A stretch of 64,000 bases of DNA from Pyronema omphalodes. Lineage: Eukaryota; Ascomycota; Pezizomycetes; Pezizales; Pyronemataceae. Below are positions 45,154 to 57,213 of this stretch, piece by piece (position 1 is the stretch's first letter; every line of letters begins with the position of its first letter). The position numbers were made by a program, and so were the translations under genes. The notes beneath the pieces were generated by a model. It was given only the letters and a program-made list of their open reading frames with translations. It did not search any database and had not been told where the DNA came from. The stretch lies in NCBI GenBank assembly GCA_024516155.1, contig JAJJXM010000053.1, positions 248,001 through 312,000 on the forward strand. Reading direction: 5' to 3'.

Positions 45154-46597
45154 CGTTGGTAGAAGCTCCGACAGATGCGTAACCTGTCTGTGATGGGAAA
45201 TCTCATGATATTAAGTAGAATATGTATCCGCTATTCTCCGAATATGCTTTCCTTATTCCCCATGATTGCTCATTTTAGCGAATTTTCAGATCAACGTGCA
45301 TTTTGCTTAGATGCATGAACTTGATCTGGACGATTGGTATTGCCGGTGGGTAACGCTGCCAGAGCCTATTGGTCCGTTTGCCTTGTAGTATGGTGAGTGA
45401 TCCACAGTCTATGATCCACAGCTGGCCAGGAATAGAATCTAGGCATCCACTCTTAGCCACGCTGAGATACATCCCTAGTCTGAGATCGAATGCTTAAGTC
45501 ATCGTCTAATCATTTTGAAGCTCTGCAATTCTAGGTAACCATCCTGAAATCAGTGCTGAATTCTCCATCACATTTCCAGGAGGAGGAGAAGTTATTTAAG
45601 AATCCGTTATGCATGTTCCAGGGTGGTATGTACGGTCGACCGTCATGTCGAATCTCTCAAGACCCCTATTTTAGGATGTCGTAGTTGGTAAGGCGTTCAT
45701 GACATCCAGGCTCTTCCAACTTAACAGTCTCAGTTATAAGCGCACCAATCTCCAGGCTCACGACATTTTCTCGTTAATTTTCTCCTACTCTATGCCTGCG
45801 GGATGTGAATATTAATCCACTAGCTTGTGTGACTGATCTGCGTTGTTTCAATTCTCTACAGGGACGTGAGAATTCCGGTCCAGTAGAAGATAGGGGGAGT
45901 TGAATCCCATTTGATTTATTAACAACCGGAAAGTTTTCGTATAACTCATTGGGGTTCATTTGGACATTGGCCTTGTATCACTATGCAGCGTCGAAGGTTC
46001 CCTGTATGGACGTAGAGAGCGACAGGAAGGAAACTCAGGGTGATGGAATGGCCAGGCACCCGTAAGCGTCAAGCCAAGACAAGAGGTAACGAGGCTTGGT
46101 GAATACATATGATGCGAAGTTCAAAAACACAATGTAAATCTCCATGAGATGAGTAAGTCGATCACTTACCTCAAACATCACAAGTGCCACATGCACGCCT
46201 TTTCTCAGTCAGCGCACCACGCGACCTACAGCACCGCCGCTACTACGTTACACTGGACAACTACAGATTGTAATGTTCCTGCCATTTCTCAGGAACTTTC
46301 TAGGCGCTGAACTACGGCTGTTGGAGAAGATGCATATGATCATGATTGGGGGATCATCTGAGCGATGTTGAGCTCGCAAATGCATCGATCGAATGAACTT
46401 CATCGTTTAGCGCCCTAAACGAACCACTACGATGTGTAAAAAAAACAGTATCCATTAAAAACTCCGGTAAACAACCCAAGCCTGTGCTTATCTCTTCCCC
46501 GCGTCTTATTTGTCCCAAAAAATCATTATTAAATGTGTGTGATAGAGTATCCATAGTAATCCAATCCATTACGCCGCATTTCCGTAGTCCCATCCAC
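45154..46597. other. Intergenic, no gene seen
   Basis: Promoter side of the DUF3176-like gene and 3' side of the 52-residue gene. Minus frames of 61-85 codons (45275-45472, 45774-45959, 46354-46611) show no domain; the last overlaps only the final codons of the small gene. Confidence 0.6.
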
Positions 46598-46878
46598 CTA
46601 ATGAGAACCACCGGTTCCTAACTTCTTCTTGACAAACTTCTTCCTGTAAGATATTAGCCGAGTTCTAGTGGTTTGTGGGGTAATGGGCTACGAACAGCTT
46701 GTCGACAAGCCCATACTTCTCAGCAAAGGCCTTGGCTTTATCTACGTTTGCCTGGTTTCCGGTCTATTCAGATCCTCGGGTCAGCTAGGCTTCGGAAAAC
46801 TAGAAGGAAATAGGAATGAACCTGAGCAGCGGCCGGCTGAGCGGTATGTGTAGTATCCTGGGGCCCGGGTTGCGACAT
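46598..46878 (-). CDS. Small basic protein, 52 residues, three exons
   Basis: Exons are 46878-46822 (57 bases), 46751-46696 (56) and 46643-46598 (46). They total 53 codons including the stop, with phases 0 and 2. Intron 1 (70 bases) is GTTCAT to ACCAG with a GCTGAC branch site. Intron 2 (52 bases) is GTTCGT to TTACAG with GCTAAT. The N-terminal 19 residues are polar and Q/P/T/A-rich (MSQPGPQDTT). Residues 20-38 form an amphipathic helix (VDKAKAFAEKYGLVDKL). The tail is strongly basic (KKFVKKKLG, then GGSH). No single frame holds the whole protein. I do not recognise it; the helix plus basic tail suggests a membrane-surface or nucleic-acid contact. The splice model is inferred, but two consistent introns with branch sites are unlikely by chance. 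Confidence 0.62.
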
Positions 46879-49411
46879 GATTATCGGAGACCACGAAGGA
46901 GGTGATTGAATAGTTTTCTGGGGTTCTGGGGGTGGCAAACTTCCACTGTACTGGGTTGGGGGGAGCGCAAGCGGGAGATCTTATATACCCTGGATCCAAC
47001 TCAGCTGGTACTTCAGTTTTGCGTGTGTGTCTGGGAAAAGGCGGCATACCCAGGTCCGTATGATTAGCTATGTCTCGTATCAAGTATGCAGGGTATGTTG
47101 TACCGGTCAAACATGTGCTCTGATTCGATACAGAAGATTCGAGAGTGTATATACCAATGGACTCATATAAGGGTCCGGATGCGATGCTGGCACATGACGG
47201 GTGAAGCTTTACTGCGCCGACCTGCGAGTTCCCGCCTCTAGGTTTACTCGCATGTTAGTGGATCTGTCTAGCGTATCGTTTGGGGTCGAGGTCTCGCGTG
47301 GCCACTGCTAGGTGTTGGGATGCCCAATGAAATAGATGACGAACTTTTGGATGTCGAAACGTTAAGAAAAAGGGCATCTTGCGGCCCGAAAACGGGCTTG
47401 CAGTTGACATGCATGCTGCATTGCCCGAAAGCCTCGTAATCATCCAACAAATCGTACAGATTGCTTTGTTTTTTCTCTCTCGCCGTTTCAATTATAAATG
47501 AAAAAGACTCTTTGGTCTCTGCGGGCGTTCTCTATCAATAAAAGTTGCTAAAGTTTGGATATTTCAAGCGAAAGACTTGCTTGCTGAAACAGTTCACTTT
47601 ACCCATGATAACCAACTACCGCTGTATCTCAGAGGTTTAGAAAATATCTGTTATGCTTCATCACAGACTCGAGCATGGAAATTATCATGGACTTCACACA
47701 TAAGAAAGGTGCAAGCATGAATCGTTATAAGTAGGAGTATATAGACACAATATATGGAGATTATATTTCCCAAGACAGTTTCAATAGGTCTTCATATAAA
47801 AAGATCCTACACATTAATCATCATGCCTTTATTAAAAATGCTCAAGATCTACCTAAATAGCCCTCCGGTATTTCAGACGGGGTCAAGTAATAGTGATGTG
47901 TGTATAAGGAGTACCACGACTTGCACCACCCCTATCAGTGCCAACTGTGTACGTCTTGTGGTCTCACTTTAAAACTTACATACTGACCGGAAAGCTGGGT
48001 CCTCCTTTATCTTCGGAAGATGGTTTTCAGAAACAAATTAGTTGGTAAGAAGTTATAAGTTTTTCTTTTCTTTTGGAGTTGGCAGTGAAAATCTGATATT
48101 AAAAGAGTAAGCTGGATCGATTACAGCATTGCTGATTAAGTTCGTTAGAGGATACCATCCGGTCAGGAGTTTGAGGCTTGTGACTGCTTGTGATATTTTC
48201 TTTTGTTCAAATTTTTTCTCCATGGTCCTCATTTTCAGCAGGAGGTTTGGATCTTCTTAGGCTAAATGTTCAATATATTCCTATGCATAAATATTATTCG
48301 GCTATCAATTGTTAACCGCCATGTGGCACCGTGGGGGCGGTTGGAGGTCAGTGGTTGGAAAGGAGCCCTGAATTTAGGCTTGATCCTGTAGCCTTGATAT
48401 GAAACGCGCTTGATGTAGCCGAACCGAATGACAAGTATTTGGGACTCTCGCTTGCCCCCAAAAGTATGGGGAATGCCTACACGCTTATTTTTGCCGTTAA
48501 GTTATAAATGTTCCTTCGGAGATCTTTCTCTGCAAAGATTAGTTTCACTGACATTTCCAATTAGTGAACGTTTAGAGGCCTGATATGCATGCAAATGACT
48601 ACCAGGTTCGATGAAATGCATCATATGGATAACTTCTTCAGGAATATTACGGTGACCCGGAGTCCGAATGCCTATTTTTGCTGTTAAGTTATAACATTTC
48701 CTTCTAGAAATATCTGTCAAGCATAAACGATCGTATCGAAATGGAGACCCGCTCAACGGCGGGGTATGATGTGCAGTACGAGTACATAGATTTACCACAA
48801 GGTACGGCCCGCTTTTATCGGGCCTTCTTGATATGGATAAATTATGTTCACTATATCCCTCACATGATTATACACGGTACGGCATTTGATTGATGACTCG
48901 AGTGTCGGATCATAGGATATCACTCCGATATCAACAAGAAGAGCACCATCACCAACTTCGCCACTCTTTCAGGATTTGTTTCAATATGTGTCTAGAAACT
49001 TTATTCGAATGTGAAATGCTTAATTATTGCCTATTATGTATTAGCGTTTGTAATGCTTGATTACAAACGTTCCAGGTCATCAATTGCAGATCAGTTCTAT
49101 TACTCACATCGGCCTTCGCACAGCCTCAAAAATTCTATCCAACTAGAGCTTACCAACGCACCGTTGATAATCCAGAAATCCCGTATCCGGCACGCGGTCT
49201 ACCGTTGTTGATAAATTCTCGGCAATCATCGGGCGCCGGGTGTAGAATTCTCGTGTTATCTAATCAATCCATCGTTGTCATAACAAGGGCTCGCGCTTAA
49301 GCATACCTTGCACTCACTTCTCAACTCCGACTTGTGAACTCTTCTCTCAACTCCGACTTGAGACTCACACGACCGTCCGCAACCGTCGAGTTCAGCAAAT
49401 CTCCCGAAACC
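46879..49411. other. 2.5 kb intergenic between divergent small gene and LIP5
   Basis: No supported gene. Weak minus-strand frames lie at 46781-47110 and 47255-47491. An imperfect direct repeat of about 50 bases is at 48471-48528 and 48666-48717. A C-rich leader before 49412 belongs to LIP5. The rest is moderately AT-rich. Confidence 0.6.
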
Positions 49412-50666
49412 ATGCCGCCCGCAACCACCACCGTTCGCGCCCTCCTCCGTCAAACCCGCGGTCTTGCAACCGCCACCCCCGGCGCCGGCATCACCAAGCG
49501 TTCGCCAACTTCTTTCACCGATAAGCTTAACGCGGGTCCTTCCTTCGCAGATTTCACCGGCGGTGCAAAAGATGAAATCCTCTCCCCCGAAGAGTCTCTT
49601 GAGCTCCGCTCCCCCAGCTCCTCGGAAATGATCCGCACCGTCATCAATGCCAAAGGAAAAGAAATCACCCGTCTACCTTCATGGTTGAAGACCAATATCC
49701 CGATTGGAACCAACTACAACAAGATCAAGGAGGACTTGAGAGGATTAAACCTACACACTGTTTGTGAGGAGGCAAGGTGTCCTAATATTGGAGAATGCTG
49801 GGGAGGATCCGACAAGAGCGCTGCGACGGCGACCATTATGTTGATGGGAGACACCTGCACACGAGGATGTCGCTTTTGCTCTGTCAAGACTTCTAGAAGG
49901 CCACCGCCTTTGGATGTTCATGAGCCAGAGAACACTGCTGAGGCCCTTAAGCGGTGGGGACTTGGTTACGTTGTTCTTACTTCCGTGGATAGAGATGATT
50001 TGGCAGATGGAGGTTCTAGACATTTCGCAGAGACGATAATAAAGATTAAGCAGAAGGCACCATCGATATTGGTAGAGGCATTAACGGGAGATTTCATGGG
50101 AGATCTTGCGCAGGTGGAGGTTGTTGCGCAGTCAGGATTGGATGTGTATGCGCACAATGTTGAGACAGTGGAGGAGCTTACGCCGTTTGTGAGAGATAGA
50201 AGGGCTACGTTTAGACAGAGTTTGGCGGTGTTGAAGAAGGCGAAGGAGAGTAAGGAGGGATTGATCACGAAGACTTCCATGATGTTGGGATTGGGAGAGA
50301 CAGAGGAGCAGGTTATAGATGCGCTAAAGGGTAAGCTATATCCATTTCGACATTGAATTGGGAATTGTTGCTAATATTTCGGTTACAGAGCTTCGTAAGG
50401 TAGATGTCGATGTTGTTACCTTCGGACAGTACATGCGCCCCACCAAGCGCCACATGAAGGTTGAGAAGTACATCACTCCCGAAGAGTTTGAGAGCTGGCG
50501 TGTAAAGGCCTTGGAGATGGGCTTCATGTATGTTGCTTCTGGACCTTTGGTACGAAGCTCGTACAAGGCCGGAGAGGCCTTCATTGAGAACGTTCTCAAG
50601 AAGCGACGGGCGACTGGTGTTGCACCATCTGTCACTGCACCTACGGAAGAAAAGCGCGCGGAGTAA
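49412..50666 (+). CDS. LIP5: Mitochondrial lipoyl synthase
   Basis: Two exons, 49412-50330 and 50389-50666; 398 aa. I chose the ATG at 49412 because it begins a mitochondrial presequence ([20 protein letters not shown]); an in-frame ATG 26 codons upstream would mask it. Both iron-sulfur sites are intact: the auxiliary cluster C118, C123, C129 ([12 protein letters not shown]) and the radical-SAM CxxxCxxC C149, C153, C156 ([11 protein letters not shown]). The conserved MLGLGET and [12 protein letters not shown] blocks are present. The enzyme inserts two sulfur atoms into octanoyl groups on the H protein and E2 subunits to make lipoate. The 58-base intron ends GGTTACAG. MGR2 follows on the same strand after 472 bases. 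Confidence 0.97.
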
Positions 50667-51138
50667 AACTTCGCATATTTTGTAATTAGGGAGATTTGTC
50701 TTTTTTTGTTTTTGATATGTTAGGTTTTAAAGGTTTGGATTTTTGCATGGGATTTTTTCTTTTTAGGGATATAGAATCACGGAGTTGCGTTGGAATAATG
50801 ACAAACTATCGCTGTGTATACCGTTTATTGTCTGGTGATTATTACACAATGCTGATTATTGATGACCTCAAACAAATTGAATCTTAATTAATCAAATTCT
50901 CCACTCTCAGCGCCTTGAAAATACCAATTCCATAATCTTTACAAGAAAATTCCTTTAGCTCTCCCCAATCACCAATCGTATCAAACATCTCGATTCTCGG
51001 TTAATCCACCATGCCAAGTCGCACTAAAAATCCATGACGGCGCTCGTCATCTTCGCGCATCGCCGCAACTTCACCCCACCATTCCTCCAATCCCATCCAA
51101 ACCACAAAAACCAAACCAAACCAACAAATACAAACAAC
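50667..51138. other. Intergenic between LIP5 and MGR2
   Basis: T-rich 3' UTR of LIP5, then the C/A-rich promoter and leader of MGR2. No gene or repeat seen. Confidence 0.65.
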
Positions 51139-52041
51139 ATGCCCCCAGTCGCTCAGATTCCTCAAGGCCATGGCCACGGTGCTCCTAGCACTTTCGATAA
51201 GAGTACGTCTTTTCTTTTTTCTGGGTTCAGGTTGATTGCGATCGGATATATCCCGGGCGCAGAATGTTGGGGGGCGAGGGGAGAATAAGTGGGCTGCGGA
51301 ACTCGACAATGTCGGTGCAGAGGACTTGGCTATGTCCGGCGATGTTCAAAGATATACGATGGAGTACGACGGAGAATAAGAAAGCCCCCGGAAAGCGTCT
51401 TGAAGCGCGGCGGTGGTGAAGCGGTGGTTTTACCGGGGACTCGACAATGTCCGACACTGTCCGACACAGTCCGATGCAGTTCGACACAGTCCGATGCAGT
51501 TCGATACAGTCCGACGCAGTCCAGCTTCACCAGCTTGCCCAATTCCTCAGTTCCGCAGCTTCCCAGCTCCCCATTGCTACCTCACTCCTCTCTCTTGAAT
51601 CCAATATTCCGTCTACAAACAAAAGCTAACACAAAACCCCAACATTATAGTGAAGATGGGAGCGATGATGGGAGGAATCGTCGGATTATCCATCGGATTC
51701 ATTTTCGGATCTTACAGTATCATCAAGCAAGGACCTGGTCCCAACGGTATCATTAGAAGTTTGGGACAGTACATGATTGGATCTGCTACTACTTTTGGGT
51801 GGGTATTTCCTTTGGTGTGCGGGGCGGGGTAAAGGAAGGGAGGGAGAGATATTTCTACTGCTGATAAGGAGGGGGGAATAATATTTATACAAAGCTGACA
51901 TAAACAACTAGATTCTTCATGTCAATTGGATCCGCTATCCGTACCGAATCTTCCGAGGGATCTATGCAGAAGTTTGCAAACATGCGCGCTGCCCCTATTC
52001 TTATGGCTGTCCAGGCGAAGCGTTTTGAGGAGAGACGATAG
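51139..52041 (+). CDS. MGR2: Mgr2/Romo1-family TIM23-complex subunit
   Basis: Three exons, 51139-51202, 51651-51798 and 51912-52041; 113 aa. The N-terminal 22 residues are polar and H/P/G-rich. Two glycine-rich transmembrane helices follow: about 24-44 (MGAMMGGIVGLSIGFIFGSY) and 59-79 (MIGSATTFGFFMSIGSAIR), separated by a GPGPNG turn. This is the Mgr2/ROMO1 signature. Mgr2 couples the TIM21 subunit to TIM23 and controls lateral release of preproteins into the inner membrane. The first intron is 448 bases, far longer than other introns here, and contains an eight-copy decamer array. The C-terminal QKFANMRAAPILMAVQAKRF extension is usual in filamentous fungi. Confidence 0.93.
51441..51520. repeat. 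Decamer minisatellite inside MGR2 intron 1, 8 copies
   Basis: Consensus CCGACACAGT. Eight units of exactly 10 bases run in register with CCGATGCAGT and TCGACACAGT variants. A fragment resembling the first unit (TCGACAATGTC) occurs about 140 bases upstream, at 51303, in the same intron. Confidence 0.92.
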
Positions 52042-52856
52042 ATCTTTTGTGGTGTTTGGTTCTTGGGGGAGGGTGGGGATAGCGAGGGGTGTGGATTTCT
52101 TGGAATTCCTTAGGATGAGGAATTTCCAGAGATTTCCGAGGATGAGGGAATATATTGAAAAAAATATATTACGAAAAATATTTGGAGGAATATGTGGGGA
52201 GATGAGGAGATGAGGAGATGAAAAAAATTTAGCCGGCTCAACTCTTTGTATTGTATTTTTATAAGTAAAAAATTTTTAAAACATAAAAATTATTACTATA
52301 TGGATTATGAAATACGTTAGTTTGGGTGATGAAGCTATCAAAGGAATGATGGTTGACGATTCCATGATATTGGGGAAGGTTTACAGCATGCTTACCTGAA
52401 ACGGATACTTTTCTCGAAAGATGGAATTATTTCAATTGAATATTTCAAAATTGAGCTATGTATGGATCAGGTAGATCGGATTACACATGTACATTGTATG
52501 CATAAAACTTTACAACTTGGCTTTTTTCTTCGGGGTTTATGGACCGTACGGGACACTTTTGGGGAATTCTCGACCGACTCATGAGTTTTTAATTCCATTC
52601 TGAATCTCATCTTGTATACATCACCTCACATCACCTCATATCACCTTACTCTACCTTACCTTATCTTATCTTGCCTCACCTTACCCTACTGTTTACATAC
52701 CTACATACATACATCATATACAAATCAACAGCATATAAACTCAAAACAGGTTCATACGGCTGTAACTCTATCCTGCCATTCACCTCCCCACCCCTCCTCT
52801 CTCTCTCTTCCATTTCTGTTTCTCTAGGATATCAGACATATACAACGTAGACATAG

Positions 52857-52906
52857 AAATCGAAATCGAAATCGAAATCGAAATCAAAATCGAAATCAAA
52901 ATAGAC
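52857..52906. repeat. GAAATC hexamer run, about 8 copies
   Basis: GAAATC units with CAAAATC variants, directly upstream of the dodecamer array. Confidence 0.85.
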
Positions 52907-52923
52907 ATGATAAAATGAAGGTC

Positions 52924-53067
52924 AAGATGGGGGATAAGATGGGGGATAAGATGGGGGATAAGATGGCGGATAAGATGGCGGATAAGATGGGGGATAAGAT
53001 GGGGGATAAGATGGGGGATAAGATGGGGGATAAGATGGGGGATAAGATGGGGGATAAGATGGGGGAT
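52924..53067. repeat. Dodecamer minisatellite, 12 copies
   Basis: The unit AAGATGGGGGAT is repeated exactly 12 times over 144 bases. Two adjacent units carry a G-to-C change (GGCGG). The minus strand reads open as PPSY repeats only because the unit is a multiple of three. Confidence 0.95.
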
Positions 53068-53318
53068 TGATGAGGATTGCTATTTCCATTACTATTTCCA
53101 TTCCCATTACTATTTCCATTACTATTTCATATCATAATCTTCAGGGAGTAAAATATAGAATTCTAGTTGCAGGTTTATGCCATTGGGTAGGTATCATATT
53201 AGCCGCTGGATACGTATATGGATGGTGAATAAATTCTAGAAGTCTAAGATTTCGAAATTAAAATTGAAATTCCAAAGTCTAAAATTCTAAACATCTTCAA
53301 CTTCGTTCACAATTCACG

Positions 53319-53546
<228 letters not shown>

Positions 53547-53731
53547 GATTCTGTACTATGCAACTATGCAACTATGGAGGTTATATATATTATCTACATC
53601 TTATGAAGATAGGGATATAAAAAAACTCAAGGTTCCTTAATAACTAAGCATAATACCGATTAATCCTACCTAATTCTTCCCATAAAGAACATAGAGAGAC
53701 AAACGGTTCCATTATAGATAACAATGACAAT

Positions 53732-53733
<2 letters not shown>

Positions 53734-53762
<29 letters not shown>
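53734..53762. repeat. AG dinucleotide microsatellite
   Basis: About 14 AG units between CC and GAAGC. Confidence 0.9.
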
Positions 53763-53766
<4 letters not shown>

Positions 53767-55032
53767 GCATTATACATACATAATAGAAAAATCAATTGGT
53801 TTCATCCGATTCCTCCTTATCAAATCCTGTTTGGTCAAGATTCTTCTTGAGGAAACTTAAGGATTTTGTTTTATTAATCATATGCTGGATTGTCTGTTCT
53901 TGGTAATCTTCTAATGGTTCTTGTTATCTTGTTATCTTGTTACTTGTTTTTTTGTTGGAAAAGGAATAGAGGAACAGAGGAACATAAGCAAAGGAATCCC
54001 GATATAACTTCATCATCGAGCATAAGTGGGGAAAAGAACTCCATTCAATAAACCCAACCCAACCCATTCAATTTGCATTTACGGTATCTCTGTATCTCTG
54101 TATCTCTGCATCTCTGTATCTGTATCTCTCTCTCTCTCTGTCATGCAATCCCAAATTCATAAACATAAACCAGGCATTAATTCCATTCAAGTAAAGATTC
54201 ATAACCTAATCATCTTATGTATGTGTGTGTGTCTGTGTTTTTGTTTTCTGCTTGCTCTGTACTCCATTTGCATGCAACCCTTCTTCCTCCCAGTTACCCC
54301 CCTCCATTTCCATCTCCATCTCCAAAGTTATAATACAAAAAGTAAAAAAAAAAAAAAAAAAAACAATAATAACAATAATACAATATAAAAAAAAGGGTAT
54401 ATAAACAGCAGAATCCAGAAAAAAAAAAAGAAACGAACCGAAAAGTGAAATAAAAAGAAAAAGAAAAACTTTAAGCCAACTCAAAGTCCAAAAAGAAAAC
54501 CAGGAGAAAAAAAAAGGAACAGAAAGAAAAACCCAAGCCTGGATATCCAACCATCCATCCATCCATCCATTCAACCAATCCAACCGTCCAAGCATCCAAG
54601 CATCCAAGCATCCAACCAAGCATTAACAAACCCCGGTTATCCTTATATGCATGCAAGCACCATTTAAAACTACAATAAACATAAAGTCAAAAAAGGGTAT
54701 TCCGAATTCCTTATAAATCCGTAATCAATCGCCAGCTGGTATAATTTTGTTTCGTATCGCGACATTGGCGAACTACTGATCCAACATAACCTACCGCCAA
54801 AACAAGCCTAGCAAAGCCAAGAAAAGAAAATAAAAGAAAGAAATAGCACTACAATTTTATAAGCTTAAAATACCAATGACAAAAAAGAAAAGTAAAGAAA
54901 AGTATAGAATGAAATGAGGCCTGAAGAAGGTATTTGTTGAAAGGAAATTATTGATATAGGGCATGCAGTTTGTTGGAAGGTTTTTCGTAGCGTGGAATGT
55001 GGAATGTGTAATGTGTAATCCGACCAGCACAA

Positions 55033-57213
55033 TTACCATCCTCCAGGAATCTGTGGTGAAGCGGGTGGTTCGATAGGAGTAGGAGAAAGAACTTGAGGAG
55101 GTTTAGGAATATCTTGAGTGATGATAATTGGTGATCTTAAAGAAATTGCTTGGCTGGTAGGTCGAGATTCAGGAAGAGGAATATCTTCTGCATGAGGAGG
55201 TAAATCGTGTTCATCATGATCTTCTTGTTCTTGTCCTAGAATGATCGGCGACGCGGAGACTGGGGTGTCGGGCTGTTTTTCATTGTCGATCTCGATGACG
55301 GTTGCCAACTCCTCAGAACTGTCGTATGGCTGACCATATTCCTCTTTTTCCGAATCGGTGGCGCGCTCAATGAAGATCGTGCCATTTGTTGAGCTGTCAT
55401 CTGTGTCGGACATGTTCGGGGCTGAAAGATCCAGAGGGGAGGGAATTCTAAGCCCTCCTCTGGTGATTTGTCGCTCCGGGGTAAGGAAAGGGTTGTTTTG
55501 GCTTCTCCTCTTTTTAGGGATCGTCAATTTACCCTGGTCAGCCATGTTTGGCATCATTGGGGTTCTTGGTGGCGTTTCAGTTTGTCCATTCGTTAATGTC
55601 TCATCCCGGAATTCCCTAAATGCCGGACTGTGAACCGAAAAGATGACACCTCCACCAATACGAGCCCAAAACATTGCTTCTCTCAATTTTACACTTTCTT
55701 CCCAAGCATGTTTCTGATCTCCTTCTCCTTCACATTTCCAAAGACCCTCCCTAAGAGTCCTCAAAAAGGCCATAAAGTCGCAGACACTCCGGAGCCGGTT
55801 CGTACAGTACCAGCAAAGTGGGTATCTTTGTGCATTCGGACTTTCGCTTGTGCGCATCCTATGCGTTCTGGCATGTTGTTCATCGGCTTTGTTTTCTCCG
55901 CACAAGGCGCAAGCGAAAATGGTAACTTTTGGCGATGAAGGCATTGGGTCAATAACCAAGGATCCGTCCGTAATAGCCGAAAGCACATTCCGTCTTGCTA
56001 GCCAGGAGAGTCCCGGTGCACAATCTAGTCGCAACGTTGGTTCGACATCTTCTAGCATCACTCGTTTGAAAAATTTGGATTCCTTAAGCGCAGCAAGGTG
56101 GTTTTGTGAATCCATCGATCCTCCACTAGTTGAGTTGGCAGGAGAGTGGGTTGTAGATCCTGACTCTACCCGCTTCCTTCCAAACATACTCTGTCCCGGA
56201 GATGGCATTGACAATCCCACTCCCATAAGCTGTATTGAAGTGAAGGATCCGCCTGATACTCTACCCGCTGGATGGGTCTTTTGAAACTCGACAGGTTTCG
56301 GCTGACAAAACAGCTCGCAAAAATCCTTATACGAGGCAGTATCATGTCTCAGTACAGGGTGTACAAGATTGATTAAAGATGTTGGAGGACAAGGCGGCAT
56401 TTCGTCTGAGCCCGAGAGATTTAGTGCATCGAAAATCTGGACAAGCGACGCCCTTGAGCGCCGTCGGCTCAGACCCGGAGTTCTAGGGGTTCCGGGAATT
56501 GCGCCTTCGCGCTCTTCCCGTTCCTGGGTCATTTGTGCAATGACCTCCTTGAGCTCGGCGAGTTGTTCCTGGTGGGAAGCAAGTAGCGATTCCGTGTCCA
56601 TAACTTGAGCCTTTAACTGTTCGTTTTTCCGTTGTACCGCATCTCGTTCTTTATGAGCTGCTGAAACCATCTAAAACAGTTAAACCAAGCTCTCTGACCC
56701 TTCCAAAATTATCCCTACCTTATGTGCTTCGTCAAACAGCGCCGTCGTCAAATTCTCCAATTCCTGCTCAATCTGCCTCTTATCCTTCTCTGCCTGTCCC
56801 CTCTGCATACTCTCTGCCTTTAGTCGATTCATGAGCCGCGCTGTTTCATCCTCCACATCCTTCTTCTCCACCAATAATCCCTTTGCCATCATATCGGCAT
56901 GTTCCTTAGCGGTCGCCTCCAATTGTCGTATTCGTGCTTTGGATAGTTCGAGTTCATGTTTCGTCGCCGCCAAAGAATCATCCAACTTTGTTTGGTGATT
57001 TATTGCGCTGATGAGCTTGTTGCTGAGAGCGGCGACTTCCCTATTAAGATCCGAGCCATTGTCCGTGCTGCTGTCGCTGTTCGCTTGCCCCTCCCCGTTC
57101 AAGTTCGTTTCGCTAGCGGCTCTCCCCAGGTTTGGGCGGTCTACTGGGGCGGTCATAGTTGAAAAGCCAGCCGTTAGGGAGTGTGGACGAGATTGTATTT
57201 GCGGTGGTTTCAT
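55033..57213 (-). CDS. SEC2: Rab GDP/GTP exchange factor Sec2
   Basis: Two exons, 57213-56719 and 56670-55033; 710 aa. The frame is open upstream to an ATG at 57366, but that stretch contains a T-rich run typical of leader or intron, so I prefer the start at 57213. Residues of about 60-240 form the coiled-coil Sec2 domain (RQIEQELENLTTALFDEAHK, MVSAAHKERDAVQRKNEQL, with the intron at the K/M junction). It catalyses nucleotide exchange on the Sec4 Rab GTPase at secretory vesicles. A second conserved region at about 265-450 includes LINLVHPVLRHDTASYKDF, TLRLDCAPGLSWLARRNVL and two CxxC pairs (ACALC and CWYC), possibly a zinc site. The tail is disordered and P/E/S-rich. Confidence 0.88.

Noticed and set aside
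47268..47450. DALFLNVSTS segment resembling the esterase SEDCLFLN motif
   Set aside because: The similarity is limited to a few residues; no signal peptide, catalytic serine region or flanking exons were found.
52922..53119. Minus-strand protein of PPSY repeats
   Set aside because: The frame is open only because the 12-base satellite unit has no stop in that frame; no gene structure around it.
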